Below are positions 53,154 to 61,847 of a DNA stretch of 64,000 nt, in pieces (the stretch's first letter is position 1; each line of letters begins with the position of its first letter). The notes under the pieces were generated by a model. It was given only the letters and a program-made list of their open reading frames with translations. It made no database searches and had not been told where the DNA came from. The translations under genes and the position numbers were made by a program. The stretch comes from Phormidium tanganyikae FI6-MK23 (GTDB lineage: Bacteria > Cyanobacteriota > Cyanobacteriia > Leptolyngbyales > Leptolyngbyaceae): contig JAHHHU010000022.1 of NCBI GenBank assembly GCA_019359175.1, positions 1 through 64,000 of the forward strand. Direction: 5' to 3'.

Positions 53154-53363
53154 TTAGTTATTTCGGTAGTTCGCATCTATCCAACAGCGCGGTAACGATT
53201 CACCAGAGGGAAACACCAAAGCTGTTTTTGTGTATTTTTCTGGATCTTGCTCTTCTTGACCTGCTTGGTCGCGGGCAGGAACTGCTTCTTCATTTGGGTC
53301 AATCAGAAGCTTCACATCCATGATTTCGAGCAAGTTACCCGTTTCTTTTTCTTGCAGCAACAT
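53154..53363 (-). CDS. Conserved cyanobacterial small protein (69 aa)
   Basis: A soluble 69-residue protein: MLLQEKETGNLLEIMDVKLL, PNEEAVPARDQAGQEEQDPEKY and a C-terminal FPSGESLPRCWIDANYR. I recall this as a widespread cyanobacterial family of unknown function, sometimes named acetyltransferase without evidence. The ATG and family-like ends support a complete gene. Confidence 0.72.
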   Translation of the reverse strand: MLLQEKETGNLLEIMDVKLLIDPNEEAVPARDQAGQEEQDPEKYTKTALVFPSGESLPRCWIDANYRNN

Positions 53364-53426
53364 ACAACGCTTTCCTCAACACAATGTTATTAGGATAGAA
53401 AAACAATCAACGGATCGAAATTCGTC

Positions 53427-53888
53427 CTAAGACAGAGTTTGATCAGGGTCAATCGCGTTCTTGAATTCGTCTGTAACAGGTTTAGCGGCTCCGATTACAT
53501 CCTGCTTTAGTTCCTCAACCTTCTGTGAAAGCTGTTGGCGAGTTTCAGCTTTTAATAGATAGCGATTGACAAACCAAACGGTATAGCCAATTCCAACCAG
53601 TTCTAAAAGTCCGCTGATGATCGGTAAGCTAGTGACAAAACCGATGATGCCAAAAACGACATTGAGCGCGAACAATGTAAACAAGATTGCACCCAGAATA
53701 TATACGATCGGCTTATATTCTTGCCAGAATGCCGAAATGTACTTCATTGGGTCACTGAAGAAGTCTCGGATCTGAGCGTGGTCACGTTCCCAAGCAGCAA
53801 TGCGACGCGCTTCAATGATTTGTTGATCAATCGCTTCGGGAGCGGGTTCAATGGCAGAGCTGGATTTGATTTCAACTTGAGTGGTCAT
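53427..53888 (-). CDS. CAAD-domain membrane protein (CurT-like)
   Basis: A 153-residue protein with an N-terminal acidic region, two adjacent membrane helices (about residues 63-90 and 93-112: IVYILGAILFTLFALNVV, LLELVGIGYTVWFVNRYLL) and a C-terminal amphipathic helix. This is the CAAD/CURT1 fold, which bends thylakoid membranes; it also occurs fused to some aminoacyl-tRNA synthetases. Last in a three-gene minus group with two DUF2382 proteins. Confidence 0.83.
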   Translation of the reverse strand: MTTQVEIKSSSAIEPAPEAIDQQIIEARRIAAWERDHAQIRDFFSDPMKYISAFWQEYKPIVYILGAILFTLFALNVVFGIIGFVTSLPIISGLLELVGIGYTVWFVNRYLLKAETRQQLSQKVEELKQDVIGAAKPVTDEFKNAIDPDQTLS

Positions 53889-53899
53889 GATAGTTTCCT

Positions 53900-54373
53900 C
53901 TAAGATTTACGGCAGCGATCGAACCAGGTTTGATACGTTTCCTGGTGTTTAGAATCCTTGAGCGTGATTTCTATCCGAATTTCGGTGCAGTTGTGATCGG
54001 GAGTTCTCGCGATCGCATCGATTAAGTCACGCGCGGTTCGCAGTGAATCAAACTCACCTTGAACCGTATTGTCCTTGACGATTCCGTTATCGGTCGAGTG
54101 TTCTTTCCCGTTTGGGTAAGTTTGACCGATATCGATTTCTGCAATCCGTTCGTAAGTTGGCTCGACTCGTTCAACGATCAGCTTTTCTCGGCGAACGGGG
54201 ACTTCGACGATCCGCGTCTCGATCTCTTTACGAACAACGATTTCGCCAACTTTACGCTTATCCGAGCGAACGACCAATCGTTCTTCTAGGAGTTGGATAA
54301 CTTCCTCAGGTGAGAGAACTTCAGAAGTCAGAGATTGATCAAAAGCCAGAGATTCATCAAATCGTGAGGTCAT
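53900..54373 (-). CDS. DUF2382 domain protein
   Basis: A 157-residue protein. LLEERLVVRSDKRKVGEIVVRKEIETRIVEVPVRREKLIVERVEP is the DUF2382 repeat, the same block as in the next gene upstream. The C-terminal half (IDIGQTYPNGKE, IRIEITLKDSKHQETYQTW) is unlike its neighbour. DUF2382 proteins are commonly stress-linked in cyanobacteria; the role is unknown. ATG 54373 is preferred to one 13 codons earlier. Close to the CAAD gene (11 bases). Confidence 0.8.
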   Translation of the reverse strand: MTSRFDESLAFDQSLTSEVLSPEEVIQLLEERLVVRSDKRKVGEIVVRKEIETRIVEVPVRREKLIVERVEPTYERIAEIDIGQTYPNGKEHSTDNGIVKDNTVQGEFDSLRTARDLIDAIARTPDHNCTEIRIEITLKDSKHQETYQTWFDRCRKS

Positions 54374-54382
54374 AGTAGCAAA

Positions 54383-54419
54383 ATGAAGGATGAGGAGAAG
54401 GATGAAGTTCATCCTTCAT
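54383..54419 (-). promoter_or_regulatory. Intercistronic hairpin before the DUF2382 gene
   Basis: A perfect 11-bp stem (54383-54393 with 54409-54419) fills most of the gap between the PRC-barrel gene and the DUF2382 gene, ending 9 bases before its start. It could mask the ribosome binding site or stop decay. Confidence 0.5.
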
Positions 54420-54430
54420 AGAACTAGGAG

Positions 54431-55252
54431 TTAAAGCTTTTTCTCTAAAACGGGATTACCCTCTACATCGAGATCTAGCTCTTCACGGCGGATTTGATCT
54501 TCTGCGGTGACAACATCGCGATCGACCACTTTTTTCACGCGCACTTCTTCACGCACAAAGGCTTCTTTTTGAATGTCAGCGACTTCTTCGTAAACTTCTA
54601 CACGAGCCACTTCGCCTTCGTAGAAATCGACTTCGCCGGGAGTCACAGCCATGCCTCCAGTGACTGGAGTGCGTTCGATGACGACTCGCTCTTTCTCAAC
54701 CGGGACAGAAACGCGAGCAGTCTCAGTTTCGATATGCTTTCCAACTGCAACTTCACCAGACTTCCGCCGAGTTTTGCTAGCAATCAAGCGCTCTTGATAG
54801 AGGCGCAAGCTTTGATCATCATTGAAAGCATAGAGATCAGGATCGCGATCGTAGCCATAGCTTGTGCGATCGTAAGTCATATCGGCAGACATCGCAGCAG
54901 TCGTCGGGCGGTAGACTCCCCGGACTTGTTCTTCATGCTCATAGTCGATCAGTTGATCCGGGTTGTAGTCCGGCAAGCTTTCGACTTGAGCTTTGGTTAG
55001 ATTGTTTGCATACACTTTACGATCGGGGTAAGCAATGCGTCCTTGTGCGATCGGCATTAATACTTTTTTGCCTAAAACCCACAGTCCTGTATTGATCACA
55101 AGGTAGCGGAATGAACCATTGTCATCAACAAGAACATCTTCGACTGATCCAACTTTCTCATTGCCAGCGTAAACATCGAACCCGATCACATCGTTATTGT
55201 CGAAATGAGTCCGATAGTCAGGATCGAAGTCCTTAATTTTATGAAGAGCCAT
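54431..55252 (-). CDS. PRC-barrel and DUF2382 protein
   Basis: A 273-residue protein. The PRC-barrel domain (residues about 20-85: VIGFDVYAGNEKVGSVEDVLVD, FRYLVINTGLWVLGKKVLMP) is followed by a linker and a DUF2382 domain (LIASKTRRKSGEVAVGKHIE, VPVEKERVVIERTPV, RVEVYEEVADIQKEAFVREEV). PRC barrels occur in photosynthetic reaction-centre and RNA-processing proteins. Probably one stress-related transcript with the next two genes; the role is unknown. Confidence 0.83.
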   Translation of the reverse strand: MALHKIKDFDPDYRTHFDNNDVIGFDVYAGNEKVGSVEDVLVDDNGSFRYLVINTGLWVLGKKVLMPIAQGRIAYPDRKVYANNLTKAQVESLPDYNPDQLIDYEHEEQVRGVYRPTTAAMSADMTYDRTSYGYDRDPDLYAFNDDQSLRLYQERLIASKTRRKSGEVAVGKHIETETARVSVPVEKERVVIERTPVTGGMAVTPGEVDFYEGEVARVEVYEEVADIQKEAFVREEVRVKKVVDRDVVTAEDQIRREELDLDVEGNPVLEKKL

Positions 55253-55421
55253 AGCAGTTATTTCATGTTGCTTACGAATAACTCTTACGATAAAGACAGC
55301 TCTGTATAGCTACATCAATCTTTTGGAGCGTCATAGCAAATCGAAAGCAGTACTTTTTAAACTGCTTCAGGGATGACAAAAAGAATTTGTGCGAGAATTA
55401 ACGCAGCGATCGCAAAATATT

Positions 55422-56000
55422 ATGACTCAAGTTCTGTCCAAAAACCTCGATCGGCACCTTGTGATTCCCGGAACCTGGGAGCACTTCAAGCATATCCAGA
55501 AAGGATTTGAAGAAACTCCGGGCGCGAAGCTGTCTTATTATGATGAAACGATCGAGATTCTTATGCCCGGAATAGACCACGAACGTTTTTCTCGCATTAT
55601 TAATTTTTTGGTCGCAACATTTCTGCTAAAGCAGGGAATCTGGTTTCAGATGACAGGAGCAGTCACACAAGAGCGAGAACCGAAGGTTTCGACTCAAGCA
55701 GACGAGTCTTTTTGCTTCGATAGATTGAAGTCGATTCCTGATTTGTCGATCGAAGTCGTTTTTACCAGCGACGGCGAAAATAAGCTGGCGCGATATCGCG
55801 CTTTAGGTGTTTCTGAGGTGTGGTTTTGGGAAGATGGCGTTCTGAAGCTTTATCATCTGCGTGAAGACGGATATCAGCAGATTAGTCGTAGTGAGTTATC
55901 AGAACTCGATCGATTAGATATCGAACTGCTCCAACGCTGTATCTTAATTGCTGAAGCTGATTTTTCAGAAGCCGTTCGGATTTTTCAACAATCGATTTAG
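55422..56000 (+). CDS. Uma2 family (DUF820) putative endonuclease, second copy
   Basis: A 192-residue Uma2 protein related to the one at 49174-49812. ETIEILMPGIDHERFSRII, DLSIEVVFTSDGENKLARYRALGVSEVWFWED carry the family's acidic residues and C-terminal block. ATG 55422 is preferred to an in-frame start at 55389. Its 3' end overlaps the convergent HEAT gene by 4 bases. Confidence 0.83.
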   Translation: MTQVLSKNLDRHLVIPGTWEHFKHIQKGFEETPGAKLSYYDETIEILMPGIDHERFSRIINFLVATFLLKQGIWFQMTGAVTQEREPKVSTQADESFCFDRLKSIPDLSIEVVFTSDGENKLARYRALGVSEVWFWEDGVLKLYHLREDGYQQISRSELSELDRLDIELLQRCILIAEADFSEAVRIFQQSI

Positions 56001-57277
56001 AAGCTCCATTCTCGAAGCGCGATCGCAATTCCCCGTCCTAGTTCAGATTCCTCTGGCTCAATCTTGGCTAATTGCTCTAAATGTTGATGTGCCAACTCTG
56101 TATTCAATGTTTTTAATGCTGAAATTGCATGAAATCGCACACCCTCATCGGAATCAGCAAGCAGCGCCACTAGAGAATTCATTGCTTCTACGTTGCCTAA
56201 CTGACCCAGAGAAAGCGCGATTGCTTGTCGAGTGGCAACGGATTGAAGCAGCGGTAATACACTGAGTAAAATCTCTGTCGCCTGGAATTTCAGAATAATC
56301 GCTTCAACTCGCCCCAATGTTTGAATAATTTCAAGCTGCACCGATTCAGAAAGCGGTAGCTGTAACAACGCAGCTTCTAAGTTATTCAATGCTTCAGGCA
56401 AGCCGATCCAACCTAATGCACGAACTAGCTCGATCGCTAAACTTTCCGGTGTGTGCGGTGATCTCAGGGCATCATATAGTGCAGTTGAGGCTTGAGAAGT
56501 TCCGAGCCTTCCAAGTGCGAGCGCGCTTTGACGACACACTTCTAGATTCAAATCCAACAGCAACGGACGAAGATACGCGACTAAGTTAGTTTGCTCCTGA
56601 CGGGATCCTAATCCTGCGACCGCTGCAAATCTGACCCGAACCGCCAAATCTTGTAGCGCTTCGATTAGAACATTAGTAATTTCAGCAGAATGAAAGCTGC
56701 TCAAAGCTTCGATCGCGATCGCCCGAATCTGAACATCCGGATCATGAATGACCTGCATCAACAACGGAACTGTTTCCGAGCGCCGAATTTGTCCGAGTGC
56801 CTGAGTCGCTAACAGCCGCGTAGAATCTTGAACTAATAATGTTTCTAGCATTGAGATAGCAGGTTTGCCCATGCTTGCTAGCACTGAAACTGCCATCGAA
56901 TTGAGATCGTTGCTTTGAGACGTTTTTAGCAGTTCGATCAAAGCCTCAATTACACGCGGATGATTGAAGTTACCTAAAATGCGAACTGCGAACCATTGTG
57001 CTTCTGGTTCTGCATCTTCATCGTTTAGTAGTTCAATTAACGGCGCGATCGGGTCGATGCCAAAATTTGGAAAGAGCTTCGCAATCTCCCACCGCTCCTG
57101 AAAGCTTCCCGATTTCAACACTTGCATCGCGAGATTGAGAAGTACAATCGCCCGTTCAGACTGATCAAACTCTTCATCTGAGAGAAGCTGCTGTAAGTCT
57201 TGACTCAGCATTCCCCAGTCTTGATAGTTCGCCGCTGTCTCAGCGTGTTCTAAAATCTCTTGATAACTTAACTTCAC
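55997..57277 (-). CDS. HEAT-repeat protein
   Basis: A 426-residue helical repeat protein. At least eight HEAT units are visible (for example AVRILGNFNHPRVIEALIELL, ALGQIRRSETVPLLMQVI, VRFHAISALKTLNTELAHQHLEQL). The family includes phycobilisome lyase-like and scaffold proteins; no catalytic motif is seen. Monocistronic. Confidence 0.82.
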   Translation of the reverse strand: MKLSYQEILEHAETAANYQDWGMLSQDLQQLLSDEEFDQSERAIVLLNLAMQVLKSGSFQERWEIAKLFPNFGIDPIAPLIELLNDEDAEPEAQWFAVRILGNFNHPRVIEALIELLKTSQSNDLNSMAVSVLASMGKPAISMLETLLVQDSTRLLATQALGQIRRSETVPLLMQVIHDPDVQIRAIAIEALSSFHSAEITNVLIEALQDLAVRVRFAAVAGLGSRQEQTNLVAYLRPLLLDLNLEVCRQSALALGRLGTSQASTALYDALRSPHTPESLAIELVRALGWIGLPEALNNLEAALLQLPLSESVQLEIIQTLGRVEAIILKFQATEILLSVLPLLQSVATRQAIALSLGQLGNVEAMNSLVALLADSDEGVRFHAISALKTLNTELAHQHLEQLAKIEPEESELGRGIAIALREWSF

Positions 57278-57388
57278 CTTTGTTCTCTTGGCATATCGGG
57301 TCTAATGTTTACTTTGCCATAGAACAAGAGCGATCGCGCAGGAACGATTGATCAGAAAGCATCGATCAATTGCAGTCTTTACATCCCT

Positions 57389-57415
57389 AGCGGTAGAGAA
57401 TTCATCCCTACCGCT
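57389..57415 (-). terminator. Hairpin downstream of the 79-aa gene
   Basis: AGCGGTAG (57389-57396) pairs with CTACCGCT (57408-57415), 10 bases after the stop at 57425. No T-run. Confidence 0.4.
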
Positions 57416-57424
57416 CCGAACACT

Positions 57425-57664
57425 CTACATTCTGCCGTTCTGCATAACTTGTTGCAGATGATGGCGAATTTCTTGAGCCGTTTGGACATCCGCATCTCTT
57501 AACTTACGAAATAGTTCAACGCAGGGTTGAGATTGCGATTGTTCAGCGTCTTGAATGTAGGTTTCGTATGCCTTCACCGCTTCCGCCTTGTTTTGCAAAG
57601 CAGTCAGCAAATCGTATTCAAGATTGCTAATCGCGCGATCGTTTTGCATTGCAGTCTGAGTCAT
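57425..57664 (-). CDS. Small helical protein (79 aa)
   Basis: A soluble, all-helical protein of 79 residues (TQTAMQNDRAISNLEYDLLTALQNKAEAVKAYETYIQDAEQ), reminiscent of ferritin-like or rubrerythrin-associated helical domains but without metal ligands I can identify. ATG 57664 is preferred to an upstream start. Function unknown. Confidence 0.6.
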   Translation of the reverse strand: MTQTAMQNDRAISNLEYDLLTALQNKAEAVKAYETYIQDAEQSQSQPCVELFRKLRDADVQTAQEIRHHLQQVMQNGRM

Positions 57665-57740
57665 AAGCCAAATCTCCAATCGTTGGGTTTGATTTAACGG
57701 TGGCTCATTGTCGATCGATGTCCCTCTATCTAAAAGCGCA

Positions 57741-58160
57741 TTAGCTTACTTTGACCTGAACATTCTGCCCCTCAATCTGAACCGGATACGTCGTTAAAGG
57801 TTTTGTTGCAGGGGGGTTCTGCACTGAGCCATCAGCTCCATACGCTGCACCGTGACAGGGACAAATAAACGCTTTGCGCTCTGCATTCCAATTGACCAAA
57901 CATCCTTGATGCGTACAAGTGGAATTCACTGCGATTAAAGTTTTTGGATCGGCTGGATTACGAACCACCAAAATTGGAGCCGGAGACTCTGTTTGCAATA
58001 TTCCTTTCGCGTCTAGATCTGCGATCGTACCCACCGTCTCTAGTCCACTTGCGGGCTTCTGCTGTCTGGTACAAGCCGCAAGAAACACTGTGAACACTGC
58101 TGGAACTCGACTGAACAGCCAACCCACTCCAACCCAGGATAAAAATGCTCGGCGGCGCAT
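57741..58160 (-). CDS. Rieske [2Fe-2S] protein, exported
   Basis: A 139-residue Rieske-type protein. The N-terminus MRRRAFLSWVGVGW looks like a Tat signal with a lipobox-like Cys (FLAACTR). The two cluster motifs CTHQGCLVNW and CPCHGAAYG are complete. It is shorter than PetC of the b6f complex and lacks its membrane anchor layout, so it is probably a different soluble or lipid-anchored electron carrier. It diverges from nirA and may share its regulatory region. Confidence 0.85.
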   Translation of the reverse strand: MRRRAFLSWVGVGWLFSRVPAVFTVFLAACTRQQKPASGLETVGTIADLDAKGILQTESPAPILVVRNPADPKTLIAVNSTCTHQGCLVNWNAERKAFICPCHGAAYGADGSVQNPPATKPLTTYPVQIEGQNVQVKVS

Positions 58161-58279
58161 CGTCTTCTCCTTATTTCTCTTTGTTCTAAGTTCTAAGGTA
58201 CGCTGTTCAGCCTCTTTCTGCCGATAGATGACGAAAGCGAATCGGCTCCATGCAGAAACGTCATATTATGAAACATTTT

Positions 58280-58321
58280 GTAACAACAGATACGAATTTC
58301 CTCTGTGATCCCGCTTACCTT
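58280..58321 (+). promoter_or_regulatory. NtcA-activated promoter of nirA
   Basis: An exact GTA-N8-TAC at 58280-58293 is followed after 22 bases by TACCTT (58316-58321), matching the TAN3T -10 box of class II NtcA promoters. Transcription would start near 58328, about 80 bases before the nirA ATG. It is one of the best NtcA promoters in the window. Confidence 0.8.
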
Positions 58322-58410
58322 TACTGCATCGGCAGAGTTTGCACCAATCACGGTTGCGGAAGCGCCAAGTTTGTGTTCGCGCTGGAACACCTCATTTATA
58401 GGCTCAATCC

Positions 58411-60360
58411 ATGACAGACACCCTCACATCGGCACCGACCCTGAATAAGTTTGAAAAACTCAAAGCAGAGAAAGACGGTCTTGCGGTGAAAGCAGAGCTA
58501 GAGCAATACGCTCAACTCGGCTGGGAAGCAATGGATGAAACAGATCGCGATCATCGCTTAAAGTGGCTTGGCGTGTTTTTTCGCCCCGTAACTCCCGGTC
58601 AGTTCATGATGCGGATGCGGATTCCAAACGGCATTTTGACCAGTGGGCAGACGCGCGTGCTAGGAGAGATTCTACAGCGTTATGGCGATGACGGTACTGC
58701 GGACATCACCACGCGCCAAAATGTTCAACTGCGCGGCATTCGGATCGAGGATTTACCAGAAATTTTTCGCAAATTTGATCAGGCTGGATTAACCAGTGTT
58801 CAGTCTGGAATGGATAACGTTCGCAACATCACCGGATCGCCTGTTGCGGGAATTGATGCGGATGAGTTGATTGACACACGCGGGCTAGTGCGGAAAGTGC
58901 AGGATATGATCACGAACAATGGGCGTGGCAATCCGAGCTTTAGCAATCTGCCGCGTAAGTTCAATATTGCGATCGCAGGTTGCCGCGACAATTCAGTCCA
59001 CGCAGAAATCAACGACATCGCGTTTGTGCCTGCTTTCAAAGATAGAACGCTCGGCTTTAATGTGCTGGTGGGCGGATTCTTTTCGGCAAAGCGCTGTGAT
59101 GCGGCGATTCCGTTAAATGCTTGGATTGATCCGCGCGATGTGGTTGCGGTTTGCGAAGCGATCTTGACGGTGTATCGGGATTTGGGATTGAGAGCCAATC
59201 GTCAGAAATCGCGCTTGATGTGGCTGATTGATGAAATGGGTTTAGACCAGTTCCGAGAAGCCGTTGAAAAACAGTTAGGGCACGCATTCTTACCCGCCGC
59301 TGCCAAAGATGAAATTCTCTGGGACAAGCGGGATCACATCGGGATTCATGCTCAAAAACAGCCCGGCTTAAACTATGTCGGCTTGCACGTTCCCGTGGGA
59401 CGGTTGTTCGCTCAAGATTTCTTTGATCTAGCGCGGATTGCAGAAGTTTACGGCAGCGGCGAAGTTCGCTTTACCGTGGAACAGAATCTGATCATTCCAA
59501 ATGTTCCTGATTCGCGGGTTTCGGCATTGTTGCGAGAACCGATCGTCAAACGTTTCTCGATCGAGCCACAGAATCTATCTCGTGCATTGGTTTCTTGCAC
59601 AGGCGCACAGTTCTGTAACTTTGCTCTGATTGAAACCAAAAATCGGGCAGTGGCTCTAATTCAGGAACTCGAACAAGATCTCTACTGTCCCCGTCCGGTT
59701 CGGATTCACTGGACAGGCTGCCCCAACTCTTGTGGACAGCCGCAAGTCGCAGACATCGGACTGATGGGCACAAAAGTCCGCAAAGATGGACGCACTGTGG
59801 AAGGAGCCGATCTCTATATGGGCGGCAAGGTTGGCAAACACGCCGAACTTGGAACCTGTGTGAGAAAGAGCATTCCCTGCGAAGACCTCAAGCCGATTTT
59901 GCAAGAGATTTTAATCGAGCAGTTCGGAGCGCGCCCGTGGGCTGATTTGCCCGAATCGGCGCGACCTGCTCACACCGCATTGATTACCCTCGATCGACCC
60001 ATTGCGGAAACACCGAACGGTAAATCAACCACACAAGAATTCGAGTATGTGCTGAGTTCGCCGCCTGTTATCAAAGCACCAACAGTCGTCGTAACTCCAG
60101 CAACCGTCAGTTTTGCAAAGTCCGGTAAGGATGTGACTTGTACGCAGAATGATTTCATTCTCGATGTTGCAGACCAAGCCGAAGTCTCGATCGAGAGTTC
60201 TTGTCGATCGGGAACTTGCGGAAGCTGCAAATGCACCTTACTCGAAGGCGAAGTTCGTTATGACGGTGAACCCGATGCACTCGACGACAGCGATCGAGCC
60301 GCGAAACAGATTCTGACTTGCATTGCTCGTCCAGTGGGTCGAATCGTTCTCGATGCCTAA
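58411..60360 (+). CDS. nirA: Ferredoxin-nitrite reductase with C-terminal ferredoxin domain
   Basis: A 649-residue enzyme reducing nitrite to ammonium with six electrons from ferredoxin. The siroheme/[4Fe-4S] ligands lie in SCTGAQFCNFALIET and TGCPNSCGQPQ; earlier ITTRQNVQLRGIRIEDL and NRQKSRLMWLIDEMG are typical. Beyond the usual ~515-residue enzyme, a linker leads to a [2Fe-2S] ferredoxin domain at about residues 560-649 (ESSCRSGTCGSCKCTLLEGEV and LTCIA). The fusion is known in Plectonema/Leptolyngbya. First gene of the nitrate operon. Confidence 0.95.
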   Translation: MTDTLTSAPTLNKFEKLKAEKDGLAVKAELEQYAQLGWEAMDETDRDHRLKWLGVFFRPVTPGQFMMRMRIPNGILTSGQTRVLGEILQRYGDDGTADITTRQNVQLRGIRIEDLPEIFRKFDQAGLTSVQSGMDNVRNITGSPVAGIDADELIDTRGLVRKVQDMITNNGRGNPSFSNLPRKFNIAIAGCRDNSVHAEINDIAFVPAFKDRTLGFNVLVGGFFSAKRCDAAIPLNAWIDPRDVVAVCEAILTVYRDLGLRANRQKSRLMWLIDEMGLDQFREAVEKQLGHAFLPAAAKDEILWDKRDHIGIHAQKQPGLNYVGLHVPVGRLFAQDFFDLARIAEVYGSGEVRFTVEQNLIIPNVPDSRVSALLREPIVKRFSIEPQNLSRALVSCTGAQFCNFALIETKNRAVALIQELEQDLYCPRPVRIHWTGCPNSCGQPQVADIGLMGTKVRKDGRTVEGADLYMGGKVGKHAELGTCVRKSIPCEDLKPILQEILIEQFGARPWADLPESARPAHTALITLDRPIAETPNGKSTTQEFEYVLSSPPVIKAPTVVVTPATVSFAKSGKDVTCTQNDFILDVADQAEVSIESSCRSGTCGSCKCTLLEGEVRYDGEPDALDDSDRAAKQILTCIARPVGRIVLDA

Positions 60361-60437
60361 GTTTGTTCGTTCTCTCACATCGCAGCATTCGCTGTGTTTT
60401 CCCTCCCTCCCAGTACATTTTCTCCAAACAACAATCC

Positions 60438-61775
60438 ATGTCTAACCTTTCAAGACGTAAGTTTCTCTTAACCGCAGGCGCAACCGCAGCAGGTACGTTG
60501 GTCGTCAATGGTTGCAGCACAGGTTTGAATAAAAGCGCTTCATCGAGTAGCGGTACGGCTCCAAGTGCTGTTCCTGCGGTAAACAGTGGTACGGCTGACG
60601 CTCCCGAAACGGCGACTGCAAAACTCGGTTTCATTGCTCTAACCGACTCCGCACCTTTGATCGTTGCATTGGAAAAAGGCTACTTCGCCAAGTACGGCAT
60701 GAGAGATGTCTCCGTAACCAAGCAAACCTCCTGGGCAGTCGTTCGCGATAACCTAGAACTCGGTGCGGACAAAGGCGGGATTGATGGCGCTCACATTCTC
60801 ACCCCAATTCCTTACTTCCTGTCTACGGGCAAAATCACCAAAGGTAACACGCCGTTGCCGATGTACATTTTGGCGCGGTTGAACACAGACGGTCAGGGCA
60901 TTTCGGTGTCGAACGACTATGCAGATTTGAAACTTGCAGCAGATAGCGCTCCGCTGAAAGACAGGATTGCAGCGGCAGCGGCAGCAGGCAAGAAATTCAA
61001 GGCTGCAATCACTTTCCCTGGTGGAACTCACGATCTGTGGATGCGCTACTGGCTTGCGGCAGGTGGCATCAATCCGGATACTGATGTGGATCTTGTGGTT
61101 GTGCCGCCGCCTCAGATGGTTGCCAACATGGAAACCAAGACAATGGATGCCTTCTGCGTGGGCGAACCTTGGAACGATCGCTTAGTCAACAAGAAGCTGG
61201 GTTACACGGCTGTCACGACTGGCGAACTGTGGAAGAACCATCCAGAAAAATCCTTCACGATGCGGGCGGATTGGGTGGATAAGAATCCGAAAGCGGCGAA
61301 AGCATTGTTGATGGCAGTTCAAGAAGCGCAAGTCTGGTGTGACAAAGACGAGAACAAAGAGGAAATGTGTAAGATCCTCTCGGCTGAAAAGTATGTGAAA
61401 GCTCCAATTGCAGACATTCTTGAACGATCGAGAGGCAATTTCGACATGGGTAACGGTCGCACCTTTCAGAACAGCGACTTGCTGATGAAGTTCTGGCGTG
61501 AGGATGCGTCTTATCCGTTCAAGAGCCATGATCAGTGGTTCATCACTGAGAATATGCGCTGGGGCAAATTGGATGCCAACATGGATGCGAAAGCTTTAGT
61601 GGATAAAGTGAATCGTTCAGACCTTTGGCAAGCAGCAGCGAAAGCGATCGGGCAAGAAGCAGCAATTCCGAAAGATGCAAATTCACGCGGAATCGAAACC
61701 TTCTTTGACAAAGTGACCTTCGATGCAGCGAATCCGAAAGCCTACATGGATAGCTTGAAAATCAAGAAAGCCTAA
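60438..61775 (+). CDS. nrtA: Nitrate ABC transporter, substrate-binding protein
   Basis: A 445-residue periplasmic lipoprotein: Tat-like signal SRRKFLLTAGATAAGTLVV with lipobox Cys (NGCS). The binding domain has LGFIALTDSAPLIVALEKGYF and GFNPKA-like C-terminal family features, with ITFPGGTHDLWMRYWLAAGG and PPPQMVANMETKTMDAFCVGEPW characteristic of NrtA/CmpA. It captures nitrate or nitrite for NrtBC(D). ATG 60438 is chosen. Its gene is followed by a hairpin at 61789. Confidence 0.95.
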   Translation: MSNLSRRKFLLTAGATAAGTLVVNGCSTGLNKSASSSSGTAPSAVPAVNSGTADAPETATAKLGFIALTDSAPLIVALEKGYFAKYGMRDVSVTKQTSWAVVRDNLELGADKGGIDGAHILTPIPYFLSTGKITKGNTPLPMYILARLNTDGQGISVSNDYADLKLAADSAPLKDRIAAAAAAGKKFKAAITFPGGTHDLWMRYWLAAGGINPDTDVDLVVVPPPQMVANMETKTMDAFCVGEPWNDRLVNKKLGYTAVTTGELWKNHPEKSFTMRADWVDKNPKAAKALLMAVQEAQVWCDKDENKEEMCKILSAEKYVKAPIADILERSRGNFDMGNGRTFQNSDLLMKFWREDASYPFKSHDQWFITENMRWGKLDANMDAKALVDKVNRSDLWQAAAKAIGQEAAIPKDANSRGIETFFDKVTFDAANPKAYMDSLKIKKA

Positions 61776-61788
61776 GTGAGTTAAAGAT

Positions 61789-61812
61789 GAAGGGTTAGTA
61801 CTCTAACCCTTC
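61789..61812 (+). promoter_or_regulatory. Intercistronic hairpin between nrtA and nrtB
   Basis: GAAGGGTTAG (61789-61798) pairs perfectly with CTAACCCTTC (61803-61812) over a TACT loop. No T-run follows, so it is more likely a decay barrier or partial attenuator favouring high NrtA levels. Confidence 0.6.
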
Positions 61813-61847
61813 GCGGTTCATCGTCCTTACTAAAACTCTCTCCTCCC

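Noticed and set aside
57361-57420. Repeat of CATCCCTA with a hairpin near 57400 as a mobile or CRISPR-like element
   Set aside because: Only two short copies and an 8-bp stem; no spacers, no flanking genes.
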